In this document: positions 39,284-46,758 of the stretch, piece by piece | Layout: every line of letters begins with the position of its first letter | How positions within the stretch are numbered: position 1 is the first letter of the stretch | NCBI GenBank assembly: GCA_030530865.1 | Contig: JAUMUC010000003.1 | Span: 1-64,000, forward strand | Direction of reading: 5' to 3' | DNA length: 64,000 nucleotides | Source: Lactobacillus sp. | Lineage (GTDB): Bacteria > Bacillota > Bacilli > Lactobacillales > Lactobacillaceae | Translations under genes and position numbers: made by a program | The notes under the pieces: generated by a model | Seen by the model: the letters and a program-made list of their open reading frames with translations, nothing else | Database searches by the model: none | What the model was told of the DNA's origin: nothing

Positions 39284-39300
39284 TGGTCACCTATGGTCAC
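39284..39300. repeat. Left pair of TGGTCAC motifs
   Basis: TGGTCAC at 39284-39290 and 39294-39300, 10 bp apart start to start. The right end of the element has the same pair with the same spacing, as expected for integrase arm-binding sites. Confidence 0.6.
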
Positions 39301-39304
39301 AATT

Positions 39305-40276
39305 TTATAGGGAGTCCAATAGATCTAAAGCATTCGCATCTTGCGAGTGCTTTTTTTCTGGCATTAATTCAAGATAATATTTTTCAGTTGTAATAATAGA
39401 ATCATGGCCCAATCTACGGCTAACGTAGGAAATAGGCATATTGTTGCTAAATAAAAAAGAAGCGTGGGTATCTCTTAAACCATGAAATGTGGTTGTAGGG
39501 ATATCTATTTTTTTAAGTTAACTTTTCAATAGTTCTGATTGTTTGAAGTTATGCCAATCAAATAGATAGCCAGATTCTTTTACAGGAATCTTTTTTAAAA
39601 GATTAAAAACATTTTTAGGGATTGTAACACTTCGTCTAGAATGTTTAGTCTTTAAGTGAGTATCATCGGTTGTAGGGCTAATTGATCTTCTTACTTCAAC
39701 GCAATAGTATTGACCGTCAAAGTGAACGTCTTCGGATTTAATACCGAGTATTTCACCACGTCTAAGGCCTGTACTAATCTCAAGTAATACCATTAAATTA
39801 AATTCATTATCTGTATGTTTTAAAAGATAATGTTTTAATTTTGTTAGGTCGTACATTGATAATGCTTTATTTCTTTTTGGAAGTTCTTTCCCATGTGCTT
39901 TAAGTAAACTAGCAAAATCATTGTAGATATATCCTTTTGCATAGGCATAGCGAAGAGCTGTTCTAATTTTCTTTAGTAGTTCAACTACTGTCTTTTTAGA
40001 ATGAGTTTCGCCGTATTTATCTAAAATGCTTTGCATTTGAACATCATCTAATTTACCTAATTTTGCAGTAGGTAAAAGATTATCAATTACTTGCCCAGCT
40101 TTAACATAATTATTAAAAGTCGCTTTTTTTACATCGTTAACTTTGATGGTGTGAACGAATAAATAATAAAAGTCTTTAAACAATGTATTTTGGTGAGCGA
40201 TTGCTTGTCCCTTTGCCTTTTGAAGTTCAAGAGTTGTAGCCCAGACTTTTGCTTCTTTTTTCATAATTTTACTCAC
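39305..40276 (-). pseudogene. int: Tyrosine recombinase (integrase), interrupted by one in-frame stop
   Basis: One reading frame runs from the GTG at 40276 to the TAA at 39305, broken only by TAA at 39518-39520. Before the stop (252 residues) lie the core-binding domain and the first catalytic Arg (TGLRRGEI). After it, in the same frame, lie HGLRDTHASF (the H-x-x-R box) and GHDSIITTEKYY (the tyrosine). A protein ending at the stop would lack the nucleophile and be inactive. The N-terminus also seems to lack an arm-binding domain. Overlaps the ATPase gene end by 4 nt. A sequencing error or read-through cannot be excluded. Confidence 0.88.
39329..39357 (+). terminator. Terminator behind rpsI, inside the integrase coding sequence
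   Basis: AAGCATTCGCA / TGCGAGTGCTT stem followed by T7 on the plus strand, in the antisense of the integrase C-terminal codons. It replaces the terminator displaced by the insertion. Confidence 0.8.
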
Positions 40277-41325
40277 TCATAAGTTGGGGTCAAAAAAGGT
40301 AATACTTGATAAGGGTGATCTGGATCTATTATTTGAATTAAACCAGTGCCAATTTCTTGTGGAATTACGATACCTTGTGGATTAAGATCTGGAAATAGAA
40401 ATTGAGTAGTCTTAGAACTTATATTTCCGATTTGAACTAGAACGTTTAACTGCTCACGAACCGCGATAGGTGTTGTAAGATGGTCAAATCTTTGGCTTAT
40501 CAGTATTAGATGAATATTTGTAGCCCTGCCCATTAGGGCTATTTGTGTTAGTAAAGTAAAAAAGGCATCTTTGATTGCTTTAGGAATTACTTCAGTTAAT
40601 GCAAGCACTTCATCAATTACTACAGTGTAGTGTTTAAATTTGAGCGAAGGATTGATATAAAGCTGATTTTGTCGAATATGAATTAACTTACAAGCAAACG
40701 CCAATTTATCATTTACTTGACTAATAAAATCAGCTTTAGATCTGTTCGCATCTGGAAATAGTACAAGTATTTTATGCTTTCTAGCCCATCTTGAAGGCTG
40801 ATCCATTTTGGGATCAATAATAACTAGTTCTGAAAATGGTAAAAGTTTTTCAAGTAGATAGGTTAAAAAGTATGTTTTACCACTTCCAGAATTTCCAGCA
40901 ATTGCCATAGAAGTAACATGATCATAATTGAGAGTTAGATTTTTCATCAAAGGAATAGAATGATTTTTATTAATATGATATGCTTCTCCATCTTTAAGAA
41001 CTAATCTTTCCGGAGTTCCTTTGAGCCATGGGAAAAATAATGATCTTTGGATGTGTATATCATCTGTATCTTCTGAGATAATATATGCTCCATTTTGTTT
41101 CAATAACGTATACTTTGGGAAAAGTGCTACATTTGCAATTTCAAAAATTTTTTCGTAAAGCACATCATTTACAATGAATGTGCTTGGCATCCGTGGTATC
41201 CAACTAAAACCATCATTAGATACTTTAATGTCAAAACTATTAGTATAGCTAGTTTCACCAACGTCAGGATCTAAAGCCATATTAATATTTTGAATTAAAT
41301 ATTGTCTTAACATTTCTTTGTTCAT
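40273..41325 (-). CDS. FtsK/SpoIIIE-type ATPase of the mobile element
   Basis: 350 residues. Walker A GNSGSGKT near residue 145 and Walker B YTVVIDEVLAL near residue 235, with IIDPKMDQP and LMGRATNIHLILISQR in the order seen in FtsK/SpoIIIE-HerA ATPases. No transmembrane segment and no DNA-reading gamma domain, so it resembles the small coupling/translocation proteins of integrative elements rather than chromosomal FtsK. Start ATG follows the 103-aa gene by 2 nt; its end overlaps the integrase start. Confidence 0.78.
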   Translation of the reverse strand: MNKEMLRQYLIQNINMALDPDVGETSYTNSFDIKVSNDGFSWIPRMPSTFIVNDVLYEKIFEIANVALFPKYTLLKQNGAYIISEDTDDIHIQRSLFFPWLKGTPERLVLKDGEAYHINKNHSIPLMKNLTLNYDHVTSMAIAGNSGSGKTYFLTYLLEKLLPFSELVIIDPKMDQPSRWARKHKILVLFPDANRSKADFISQVNDKLAFACKLIHIRQNQLYINPSLKFKHYTVVIDEVLALTEVIPKAIKDAFFTLLTQIALMGRATNIHLILISQRFDHLTTPIAVREQLNVLVQIGNISSKTTQFLFPDLNPQGIVIPQEIGTGLIQIIDPDHPYQVLPFLTPTYE

Positions 41326-41327
41326 AA

Positions 41328-41639
41328 TTAAAATTCTTTCAAATCTGACGCTCTAAAATAGACGTTATATCTAACCTCACAGGCTTCTAAATTGATGAGA
41401 TTTACTTGGGATAAATATGGTGGTAATTCTGGTTTTTTTGCAAATTTCACCTTGAATGGCTCAACACCTTCTTGACTAAACCATGCTTGATAACCGCTAA
41501 CTTGAGCAGTTCTCTTGTTCTCTTTCCAAACGTAAAGCTTTTCTACCTGAGTACTAAGATTGATAATAGCTTTTCCATTATCAATATATTCTTGAGCTAA
41601 ATCGCTAGAATAACCATGTTTGTTATTTCTTTTTCGCAT
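41328..41639 (-). CDS. Small hypothetical protein of the mobile element (103 aa)
   Basis: Not recognised. A basic N-terminus, then a mixed alpha/beta-looking body (SGYQAWFSQEGVEPFKVKF, NLEACEVRYNVYFRASDLKE). Position just before the FtsK-like ATPase suggests an accessory role in transfer or excision. Strong ribosome site CGGAGGACA. First gene of the leftward unit int-ATPase-this gene. Confidence 0.65.
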   Translation of the reverse strand: MRKRNNKHGYSSDLAQEYIDNGKAIINLSTQVEKLYVWKENKRTAQVSGYQAWFSQEGVEPFKVKFAKKPELPPYLSQVNLINLEACEVRYNVYFRASDLKEF

Positions 41640-41740
41640 AATAATGTCCTCCGTATAATTAACATTTAATAGTTGTACATTATTTATATCATCAAAGAAA
41701 TTTGCTTACATTGACATCTTTTTTTCTTTTTTAAAATTGT

Positions 41741-41775
41741 GTCAAAAACGAAGTTGGATTTTTTGTGTTTTTGAC
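41741..41775. promoter_or_regulatory. Inverted repeat between divergent element genes
   Basis: GTCAAAAAC (41741-41749) and GTTTTTGAC (41767-41775) are perfect 9-bp arms around a 17-bp centre, midway between the leftward and rightward genes. A candidate operator controlling both directions. Confidence 0.45.
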
Positions 41776-41844
41776 TTTTTCAGCGAGCATATTAATTATC
41801 AGATAAATTGAGTATAAGAATTCTTAATTTATAAATAAGGAGAA

Positions 41845-41856
41845 GTAGCGCGCTAC
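41845..41856. promoter_or_regulatory. GC-rich perfect palindrome between ribosome site and start
   Basis: GTAGCGCGCTAC is self-complementary and sits between AAGGAGAA (41837-41844) and the ATG at 41868. As RNA it could hide or bridge the spacing; as DNA it could be a protein-binding site. Confidence 0.5.
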
Positions 41857-41867
41857 GGTTACTGCAA

Positions 41868-42491
41868 ATGGTTAAAGTGACCGTGATTGATAAATTATTG
41901 GAAGGTAGTTCTGTATGTGAACTTGCAGAAAAATTAGGAAATGTAGTTCAAGATGATAAAGAATTATATGATTTAATTCAGAATGATACGATTTGGCATT
42001 GGAAAATTAGACAAACATTGCCGGCAAATACAGGTTTAAGAGCAGCTATTCTTTCATTATCATTAGAAAAGAAGTGGAGAGAGGTTACTGGCAATGATCT
42101 TTACGAAGTAGTTTCAGGAAATAGTTTGGAAATCGATTTATTTACCAAATTTGAAAAAGAAATTACCTTTCTTAAACAAATTGAAGATAACGATCTTTAT
42201 CAGAAATCAATAATTTGGAAAGTTTTGTCCAACTTTAACGCTGATAAATGGAAAGAAGAAGATTATATTAAAACGATAGTCTTATTTGATAAAATTCTTA
42301 CGTCTAATTCTTGTGAAAAGCAAAATCAGAATAAACAAAATCGCGTTAAGAATTATTTAAAACGAATTAATTTGGAAGAGATTAAAACCAATATTCCTTT
42401 AAATACGTCATTGATAACAATAGAAAAAAATACCAGGGTGAAAGTTTATCGCACTATTATTGCAGATATGCTTAATACAAAGACAGATTAA
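41868..42491 (+). CDS. Hypothetical protein of the mobile element (207 aa)
   Basis: Not recognised. Soluble, charged, mostly helical. The N-terminal part (VIDKLLEGSSVCELAEKLGN) could be a small helix-turn-helix-like segment, but this is weak. The ribosome site AAGGAG lies about 23 nt before the ATG with a palindrome in between, and no in-frame start fits better. Opposite in direction to the transfer-like genes, the usual place of a regulator or cargo gene. Confidence 0.6.
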   Translation: MVKVTVIDKLLEGSSVCELAEKLGNVVQDDKELYDLIQNDTIWHWKIRQTLPANTGLRAAILSLSLEKKWREVTGNDLYEVVSGNSLEIDLFTKFEKEITFLKQIEDNDLYQKSIIWKVLSNFNADKWKEEDYIKTIVLFDKILTSNSCEKQNQNKQNRVKNYLKRINLEEIKTNIPLNTSLITIEKNTRVKVYRTIIADMLNTKTD

Positions 42492-42590
42492 TGTATAATT
42501 AACCTATACTATGTAAAGTGAGCGATAAAATTAGGTATAACTACGCAAAAAATTTAATGAAGATTAGAAAATTGTGAAAAAGAAAAGTAA

Positions 42591-42791
42591 GACAGTCAAT
42601 CATTTTGGCTGTCTTTATTACGTGAAGTTTTAGGAGGTGAAAATCCAGAGAACTTTATAAAGTTTGAGGAAAAGGATAAGCTTTCACATGATAGTCTTGT
42701 TGATGATTACATTGAGCAAAATGAAGTAATAAAGTTTCAGATGATATTATTAGACAATTTAGTGGAGAAATGCCAATTTGTAGAAAACTAA
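42591..42791 (+). pseudogene. Remnant of an MmeI/YeeA-type DNA methyltransferase N-terminus
   Basis: An open stretch with no start codon begins DSQSFWLSLLREVLGGENPE and runs on through NFIKFEEKDKLSHDSLVDDYI. This recalls the N-terminal domain of large class I SAM-dependent DNA methyltransferases of the MmeI/YeeA kind (pattern FWxxLLxxVxGxENPxxFIxFE...DxYI). The match stops after about 50 residues, and the rest of the enzyme is absent; a shifted frame continues to 42802. The 5' part overlaps a weak hairpin (AAGACAG/CTGTCTT) that may end the preceding gene. Family assignment is from memory. Confidence 0.5.
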
Positions 42792-42905
42792 GGTATATTT
42801 AATGTTGGCAGATCCATCAGATTTTACTTGTATTTTTATTTTATTGCGCTAAAATCAATGTAAGTTTAAAGTTAATAGATTTTCTTGAATTTGAAGAAGA
42901 AAAAT

Positions 42906-43646
42906 ATGAAAAATACAATTAAAGGTATTATGTCTTTAATGGCAGCTACAATGTTATTAACAGCAGGAGAAGGAATAGTTTCTAATACCGTTAACGCTTC
43001 TACGCTGAATTCAGCTGAAAGTAAGCTGGCTAATAAGAATAGTCAAGAAAGTACTAAATATACTTGGCAAAATGTGAGATCAATAAATGGAACTGAAATG
43101 CAAGTTCTTCCAGATGATTCTTCAAAATTAACTGGAAAGATTAAGTATAACGGGCAAATATCTTCGTATCGTATTGTTTCAAATAATGGTATATATACTA
43201 TTTATTTGAATAATGAGGAAGTATATTCGCTTGACATAAATGATAGTCAGGTACCTACAACAAGTATAGGCGGGTTTAGTCCATTTATTAATTTTACGTA
43301 CGCAAATGGTAAGGTAGCGTTTAAGCATGCGGGTAGAAATTATTATTATTTGACAACAGAGAAATATAGCGCAGATACATTAAGAAAATTAAAGGGTACT
43401 ACTAAAGATATTATTATTGGCTTGCTTGGTTTTGTTCCTGTAGTTGGTCCTTATGTTTCTGCTGGTGGTCTTGCATATACTGTTTATAATGACATTTTTG
43501 GAAAAAATCCTAAAAATAAGTGGTATACCGTAAAAGAATATTGCACTAGAGGTTATGAATATTACGCTTGGAAAACCTATACATATACGGACTATCAAAG
43601 AAAACATCTGCAATCTATTAAATGGGAGTACAAAAAAGTATTATGA
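42906..43646 (+). CDS. Secreted protein with a hydrophobic Gly-rich segment, cargo of the element
   Basis: 246 residues from the ATG at 42906; an in-frame TTG at 42885 would add residues before a normal signal peptide. The signal peptide covers about residues 1-33 (KGIMSLMAATMLLTAGEG...VNAST). A beta-rich middle follows, then a hydrophobic segment (IIIGLLGFVPVVGPYVSAGG) near residue 165 and an aromatic, basic C-terminus. The layout reminds one of large secreted bacteriocin-like proteins, but no family is recognised. Its stop overlaps the start of a small two-helix membrane protein. Confidence 0.7.
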   Translation: MKNTIKGIMSLMAATMLLTAGEGIVSNTVNASTLNSAESKLANKNSQESTKYTWQNVRSINGTEMQVLPDDSSKLTGKIKYNGQISSYRIVSNNGIYTIYLNNEEVYSLDINDSQVPTTSIGGFSPFINFTYANGKVAFKHAGRNYYYLTTEKYSADTLRKLKGTTKDIIIGLLGFVPVVGPYVSAGGLAYTVYNDIFGKNPKNKWYTVKEYCTRGYEYYAWKTYTYTDYQRKHLQSIKWEYKKVL

Positions 43647-43834
43647 GAAAAGCTTTAACTAGTAAAATTGCTAGAAGCATATTAGCATTTATCTTTATAT
43701 TTTTTACGGGTTGGTCTTCTGCAATGGTAATAGCACAGATAGGATCTGAATCGATATATGATCACCTTATATTGGGAGGATTTAGTCTAGTTCTAGGTGT
43801 TTTGGAACTCTATAGATTAGTAAACAGTAAGTAA
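43643..43834 (+). CDS. Small membrane protein with two transmembrane helices
   Basis: 63 residues from the ATG at 43643, which overlaps the previous stop (ATGA). A longer form from 43622 adds 7 residues. Two hydrophobic helices (ARSILAFIFIFFTGWSSAMV and LILGGFSLVLGVLELYRL) are joined by a short loop. The size, topology and coupling to a secreted protein resemble bacteriocin immunity or helper proteins; this is inference. Ends before a strong terminator. Confidence 0.62.
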   Translation: MRKALTSKIARSILAFIFIFFTGWSSAMVIAQIGSESIYDHLILGGFSLVLGVLELYRLVNSK

Positions 43835-43850
43835 TCTAAAAAGTTTAAAA

Positions 43851-43896
43851 AAATACTGTTAAATTATGATATATATCACGGTTTAACAGTATTTTT
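43851..43896 (+). terminator. Terminator of the cargo gene pair
   Basis: AAATACTGTTAAA / TTTAACAGTATTT stem followed by T's; the loop contains the palindrome TGATATATATCA. The following ~250 bp hold the right pair of TGGTCAC motifs and no gene. Confidence 0.85.
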
Positions 43897-43996
43897 ATGT
43901 AAAAATGTAGTTTTAGAGAACTAATAGAAATATGACACGGCTATTTAATATTTAGTCTCATTAGTTTTCATAATTCAGTAAGATAATCGACCAAAA

Positions 43997-44013
43997 TGGT
44001 CACAATTGGTCAC
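43997..44013. repeat. Right pair of TGGTCAC motifs
   Basis: TGGTCAC at 43997-44003 and 44007-44013, 10 bp apart and in the same orientation as the left pair. Confidence 0.6.
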
Positions 44014-44143
44014 AATGTTTTCCAAATTAATCAATTTTGTTCCAGTTTTTTCCATATTATAATCAAAATATTTGAAAATAATATGGATTAAATAGGATTA
44101 AATATTATTGAAATGGATAATTGTTCCGTTTTTACTAGTTAGA

Positions 44144-44161
44144 AATTCTCAAAGCGTTAAT
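44144..44161. repeat. Right attachment site, copy of the rpsI end
   Basis: AATTCTCAAAGCGTTAAT, a second copy of the last codons and stop of rpsI. It marks the right junction of the element. Confidence 0.85.
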
Positions 44162-44187
44162 CTTTACAATATTATCGTTTTACAAAG

Positions 44188-44217
44188 AAAAAGCATCCAA
44201 ATTTGGATGCTTTTTTT
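44188..44217 (+). terminator. Original rpsI terminator, displaced by the element
   Basis: AAAGCATCC / GGATGCTTT stem with a T7 tail, 27 nt after the right attachment site, the position expected for the native rpsI terminator. Confidence 0.82.
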
Positions 44218-44223
44218 GTACTC

Positions 44224-44252
44224 AAAAACCCTTTGGAATTTCCAAAGGGTTT
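44224..44252 (-). terminator. Terminator of treR-treA
   Basis: On the minus strand ACCCTTTGGA AAT TCCAAAGGGT is followed by T4, five nt after the treA stop codon. Confidence 0.85.
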
Positions 44253-44256
44253 TCTT

Positions 44257-45903
44257 TTAAAGCTTGAATGCTAAAGATTCGTAAGGTTGTAATTTCAATT
44301 TTGCTGGTAATTCAGATAATTCGCGGGCGTAGTTAGAAATTAAAACATTTCCTGACTTTTGCAATTCGCTAGGTACACTAACTTCACAAGGATCACCATA
44401 GAAGTTGTTGATTACGACCAAAGTTTCGCCGTTAAGTTTTCTTAAGTAGGCAAATACTTGATGGTCATCGGCAAATAATGGTTCAAAGTGACCGTCACTA
44501 ATTAAGTCTTCGCTTTTACGCAACTTGATTAACTTTTGGTAGTAATTGAAAATTTCACCAGAAGCAAATTCTTTTTCAACATTAATCTGTTCTTGATCTG
44601 TTGGTAAAAGCCATGGCTTAACTTGACTAAAGCCAGCATATTCGCTGCCGTCCCAATGCATTGGAGTTCTTGAATTATCACGAGCCTTGGAATGAACAAT
44701 CTTAAAGGCTTCTTCTTTAGAATGGGTCTTGATCAATTCGTTGTATGCGTTGATAGCTTCAACATCGACGTATTGATCCATTGATTGATAGCTAGGGTCA
44801 ACCATACCTAATTCTTCACCCATGTAAATGTATGGAGTACCACGCATTAAATGAATGGTAGTTGCCAACATTTCAGCTGACTTATTGCGGTACTTAACTG
44901 GATCACCGAAACGGTTTAAAGCCCATGGTTGATCGTGGTTGTTCCAAAAGAGTGCTTGCCAACCATTACCTTGATCCATGCCAGTTTGCCATTCAAACAT
45001 GATTTCCTTCAACTTCTTGAAATCGAAAGGAACCATTGACCACTTTTCACCATGATCATAGTCAACCTTCAAGTGGTGGAAACTAAAGATCATTGATAAT
45101 TCGTGTTCAGCTGGATTAGAATAGCGAATACTGTTTTCGATTGTGGTTGAAGACATTTCACCAACGGTAATACTATCTGCATCTTGACCAAAGCTGTTTT
45201 CATTCAACTCTTTAATGTATTGATGCACAACTGGAGTATCAGTGTAAAGCATCTTTTCTTGATTTGGATCAGTGCTGTCCACCAAAACTTTATCCTTACC
45301 GATAACGTTTAAAACGTCGAAGCGGAATCCAGAAACGCCGTGTTCACGCCAAAAGTTAACTACATTTGCAGCTTCTTGGCGAACATCGGGGTTATGCCAG
45401 TCTAAATCAGCTTGTTGCTTAGCGTATAGGTGCAAGTAGTACTTGCCAGTGTCGCCGAATTTTTCCCAAGCTGGTCCACCGAATTTAGATTGCCAGTTAG
45501 TTGGTAAACTGCAATCTTCCTTTGGATCTCTTAAGTAGAAATAAGCTTTATATTTCGGATCGCCAGCAAGAGCCTTTTTGAACCATTCGTGTTCTGTTGA
45601 GCAGTGATTGAAAACCATATCTAGCATAATGCCAATATTGTGTTCTTTTAACTTAGCAGCTAGTTCTTCGAAATCATCCATGGTACCAAATTTTGGATCA
45701 ATTTTGTAGTAGTCGGCAATGTCATAACCGTTATCGTATTGTGGTGATACAAAGAATGGATTGAACCAAATGTAATCGATGTTTAGTTTGGCAATATATG
45801 GAATTTTTTCAATAATACCGCGGATATCACCAACACCATCTCCATTTGAATCGTAAAAGGATTTTGGATAAATTTGGTAGATAACTTTTTTTCCTAAATT
45901 CAT
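44257..45903 (-). CDS. treA: Trehalose-6-phosphate hydrolase (GH13)
   Basis: 548 residues. Catalytic sites of GH13: FRFDVLN (Asp nucleophile) near residue 199, TVGEMSS (Glu acid/base) near 248, NNHDQP (Asp) near 320. VIYQIYPKSFYDSNGDGVGD is the alpha-glucosidase start. The neighbouring TreR-like regulator and EII permease identify trehalose-6-phosphate as the likely substrate, split to glucose and glucose-6-phosphate. An oligo-1,6-glucosidase role cannot be excluded by sequence alone. It follows treR by 9 nt. Confidence 0.88.
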   Translation of the reverse strand: MNLGKKVIYQIYPKSFYDSNGDGVGDIRGIIEKIPYIAKLNIDYIWFNPFFVSPQYDNGYDIADYYKIDPKFGTMDDFEELAAKLKEHNIGIMLDMVFNHCSTEHEWFKKALAGDPKYKAYFYLRDPKEDCSLPTNWQSKFGGPAWEKFGDTGKYYLHLYAKQQADLDWHNPDVRQEAANVVNFWREHGVSGFRFDVLNVIGKDKVLVDSTDPNQEKMLYTDTPVVHQYIKELNENSFGQDADSITVGEMSSTTIENSIRYSNPAEHELSMIFSFHHLKVDYDHGEKWSMVPFDFKKLKEIMFEWQTGMDQGNGWQALFWNNHDQPWALNRFGDPVKYRNKSAEMLATTIHLMRGTPYIYMGEELGMVDPSYQSMDQYVDVEAINAYNELIKTHSKEEAFKIVHSKARDNSRTPMHWDGSEYAGFSQVKPWLLPTDQEQINVEKEFASGEIFNYYQKLIKLRKSEDLISDGHFEPLFADDHQVFAYLRKLNGETLVVINNFYGDPCEVSVPSELQKSGNVLISNYARELSELPAKLKLQPYESLAFKL

Positions 45904-45912
45904 GTTTAACTC

Positions 45913-46617
45913 CTATATTCTCGTTCTTCTGGCAAAATCGACAAACTGGAACTTATCTGGACGGTGGTAGCTAGTTGTTAATTGGAAGAGTTTGGTATCT
46001 TCCAAATATACTAGTGACCGAATAACCGCGACGATGTCAGTATCTAAAATTTCAGCAACATCACTAGGTGCTTTTTCAACAGTTACGCTTTTAGTTGCAT
46101 AACTAATTTGATAACCTAGCTGTTCTTCTAAATACTTATAAAGTGACCCTTCTAGCACTTCGTTTGAAATTGGAAGTTTGATGCTATCCAATAGGTAGTC
46201 TTCGTCCAAAACAGCTTTTTGTCCATCGATAATTCTGACTCTTCGAATCCGTTGAGCATGCTGTGTTTCCAATTTGTGACCAATAAATGTATTAGGTGAC
46301 AGTACTGGATACTCCGAGCTTAAAAGTTCAGTTTTAGCATTTAAATGTTCAAGATTATTTAATTCTTGAAAACTTGTTAATTGAGAAATTGGAAAAGTAT
46401 GGCGAGTGTGTTCAATCACCATTGATCCACGACCACGAATTTTTTGAATTAGGCCAAGATCTACTAGGCTTCTAAGTGCTTTTCTAACGGTCTCTCTAGA
46501 ACTTCCATATAGTGAAGCTAATTCAGTTTCACTAGGCAACAATTTACCTGCTTCGTAAAAACCGCGTTTAATCTTCTCACTAAGATCAGATTTAATGATT
46601 TGATATTTACTTTCCAA
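45913..46617 (-). CDS. treR: GntR-family trehalose repressor TreR
   Basis: 234 residues from a TTG start after AGGAGGTGA. An N-terminal winged helix (LLPSETELASLYGSSRETVR) and a UTRA effector domain from about residue 90. TreR senses trehalose-6-phosphate and binds TGTNTANACA-type operators; one such site (46648-46657) lies just upstream of this gene and another in the treP promoter, so it probably controls itself and treP. Confidence 0.88.
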   Translation of the reverse strand: MESKYQIIKSDLSEKIKRGFYEAGKLLPSETELASLYGSSRETVRKALRSLVDLGLIQKIRGRGSMVIEHTRHTFPISQLTSFQELNNLEHLNAKTELLSSEYPVLSPNTFIGHKLETQHAQRIRRVRIIDGQKAVLDEDYLLDSIKLPISNEVLEGSLYKYLEEQLGYQISYATKSVTVEKAPSDVAEILDTDIVAVIRSLVYLEDTKLFQLTTSYHRPDKFQFVDFARRTRI

Positions 46618-46647
46618 TTGCTATCACCTCCTGCCAATATCATAACC

Positions 46648-46657
46648 TGTCTAGACA
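46648..46657. promoter_or_regulatory. TreR operator near the treR start
   Basis: TGTCTAGACA, a 10-bp perfect palindrome sharing TGT-N-TA-N-ACA with the treP operator. Candidate site for autoregulation of treR-treA. Confidence 0.6.
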
Positions 46658-46716
46658 AATGTGTCAATTTTAAAAATATTGTTATTATAACAATGTAAAC
46701 ACTTCCAAATTTATTG

Positions 46717-46745
46717 TTGACAACTTGTATATACAAGAGTATGAT
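46717..46745 (+). promoter_or_regulatory. treP promoter with TreR operator in the spacer
   Basis: TTGACA (46717-46722), 17-bp spacer, TATGAT (46740-46745). The spacer holds the perfect palindrome CTTGTATATACAAG (46724-46737), the known TreR operator type. A further palindrome, ATTGTTATTATAACAAT, lies at 46678-46694. Confidence 0.88.
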
Positions 46746-46758
46746 TTAGATAAATCAA

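Larger units (their letters stand above)
39219..44161. mobile_element. Integrative element inserted in the 3' end of rpsI
   Basis: Bounded by an 18-bp direct repeat, with the integrase gene at the left end pointing towards the rpsI junction. The length from repeat to repeat is 4925 bp. It carries integrase (broken), FtsK-like ATPase, small unknown genes, a methyltransferase remnant and a secreted/membrane gene pair. No relaxase, replication initiator or phage structural gene is seen, so it is a decayed or minimal genomic island or integrative-mobilizable element. The ends were found by eye from the repeat. Confidence 0.85.

Noticed and set aside
39500..39540. A frameshift at the run of seven A in the integrase
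   Set aside because: The frame was traced codon by codon from 40276 to 39305; both halves are in one frame and only the TAA interrupts it.
42632..42640. GGAGGTGA looking like a ribosome site in the island
   Set aside because: The only start behind it opens a frame of seven codons. In the methyltransferase-like frame the same bases encode G-G-E, so it is coding relic, not a translation signal.
43868..43879. TGATATATATCA palindrome as an operator
   Set aside because: It lies in the loop of a strong terminator behind the last cargo gene and is simple AT repeat, so chance is the better explanation.
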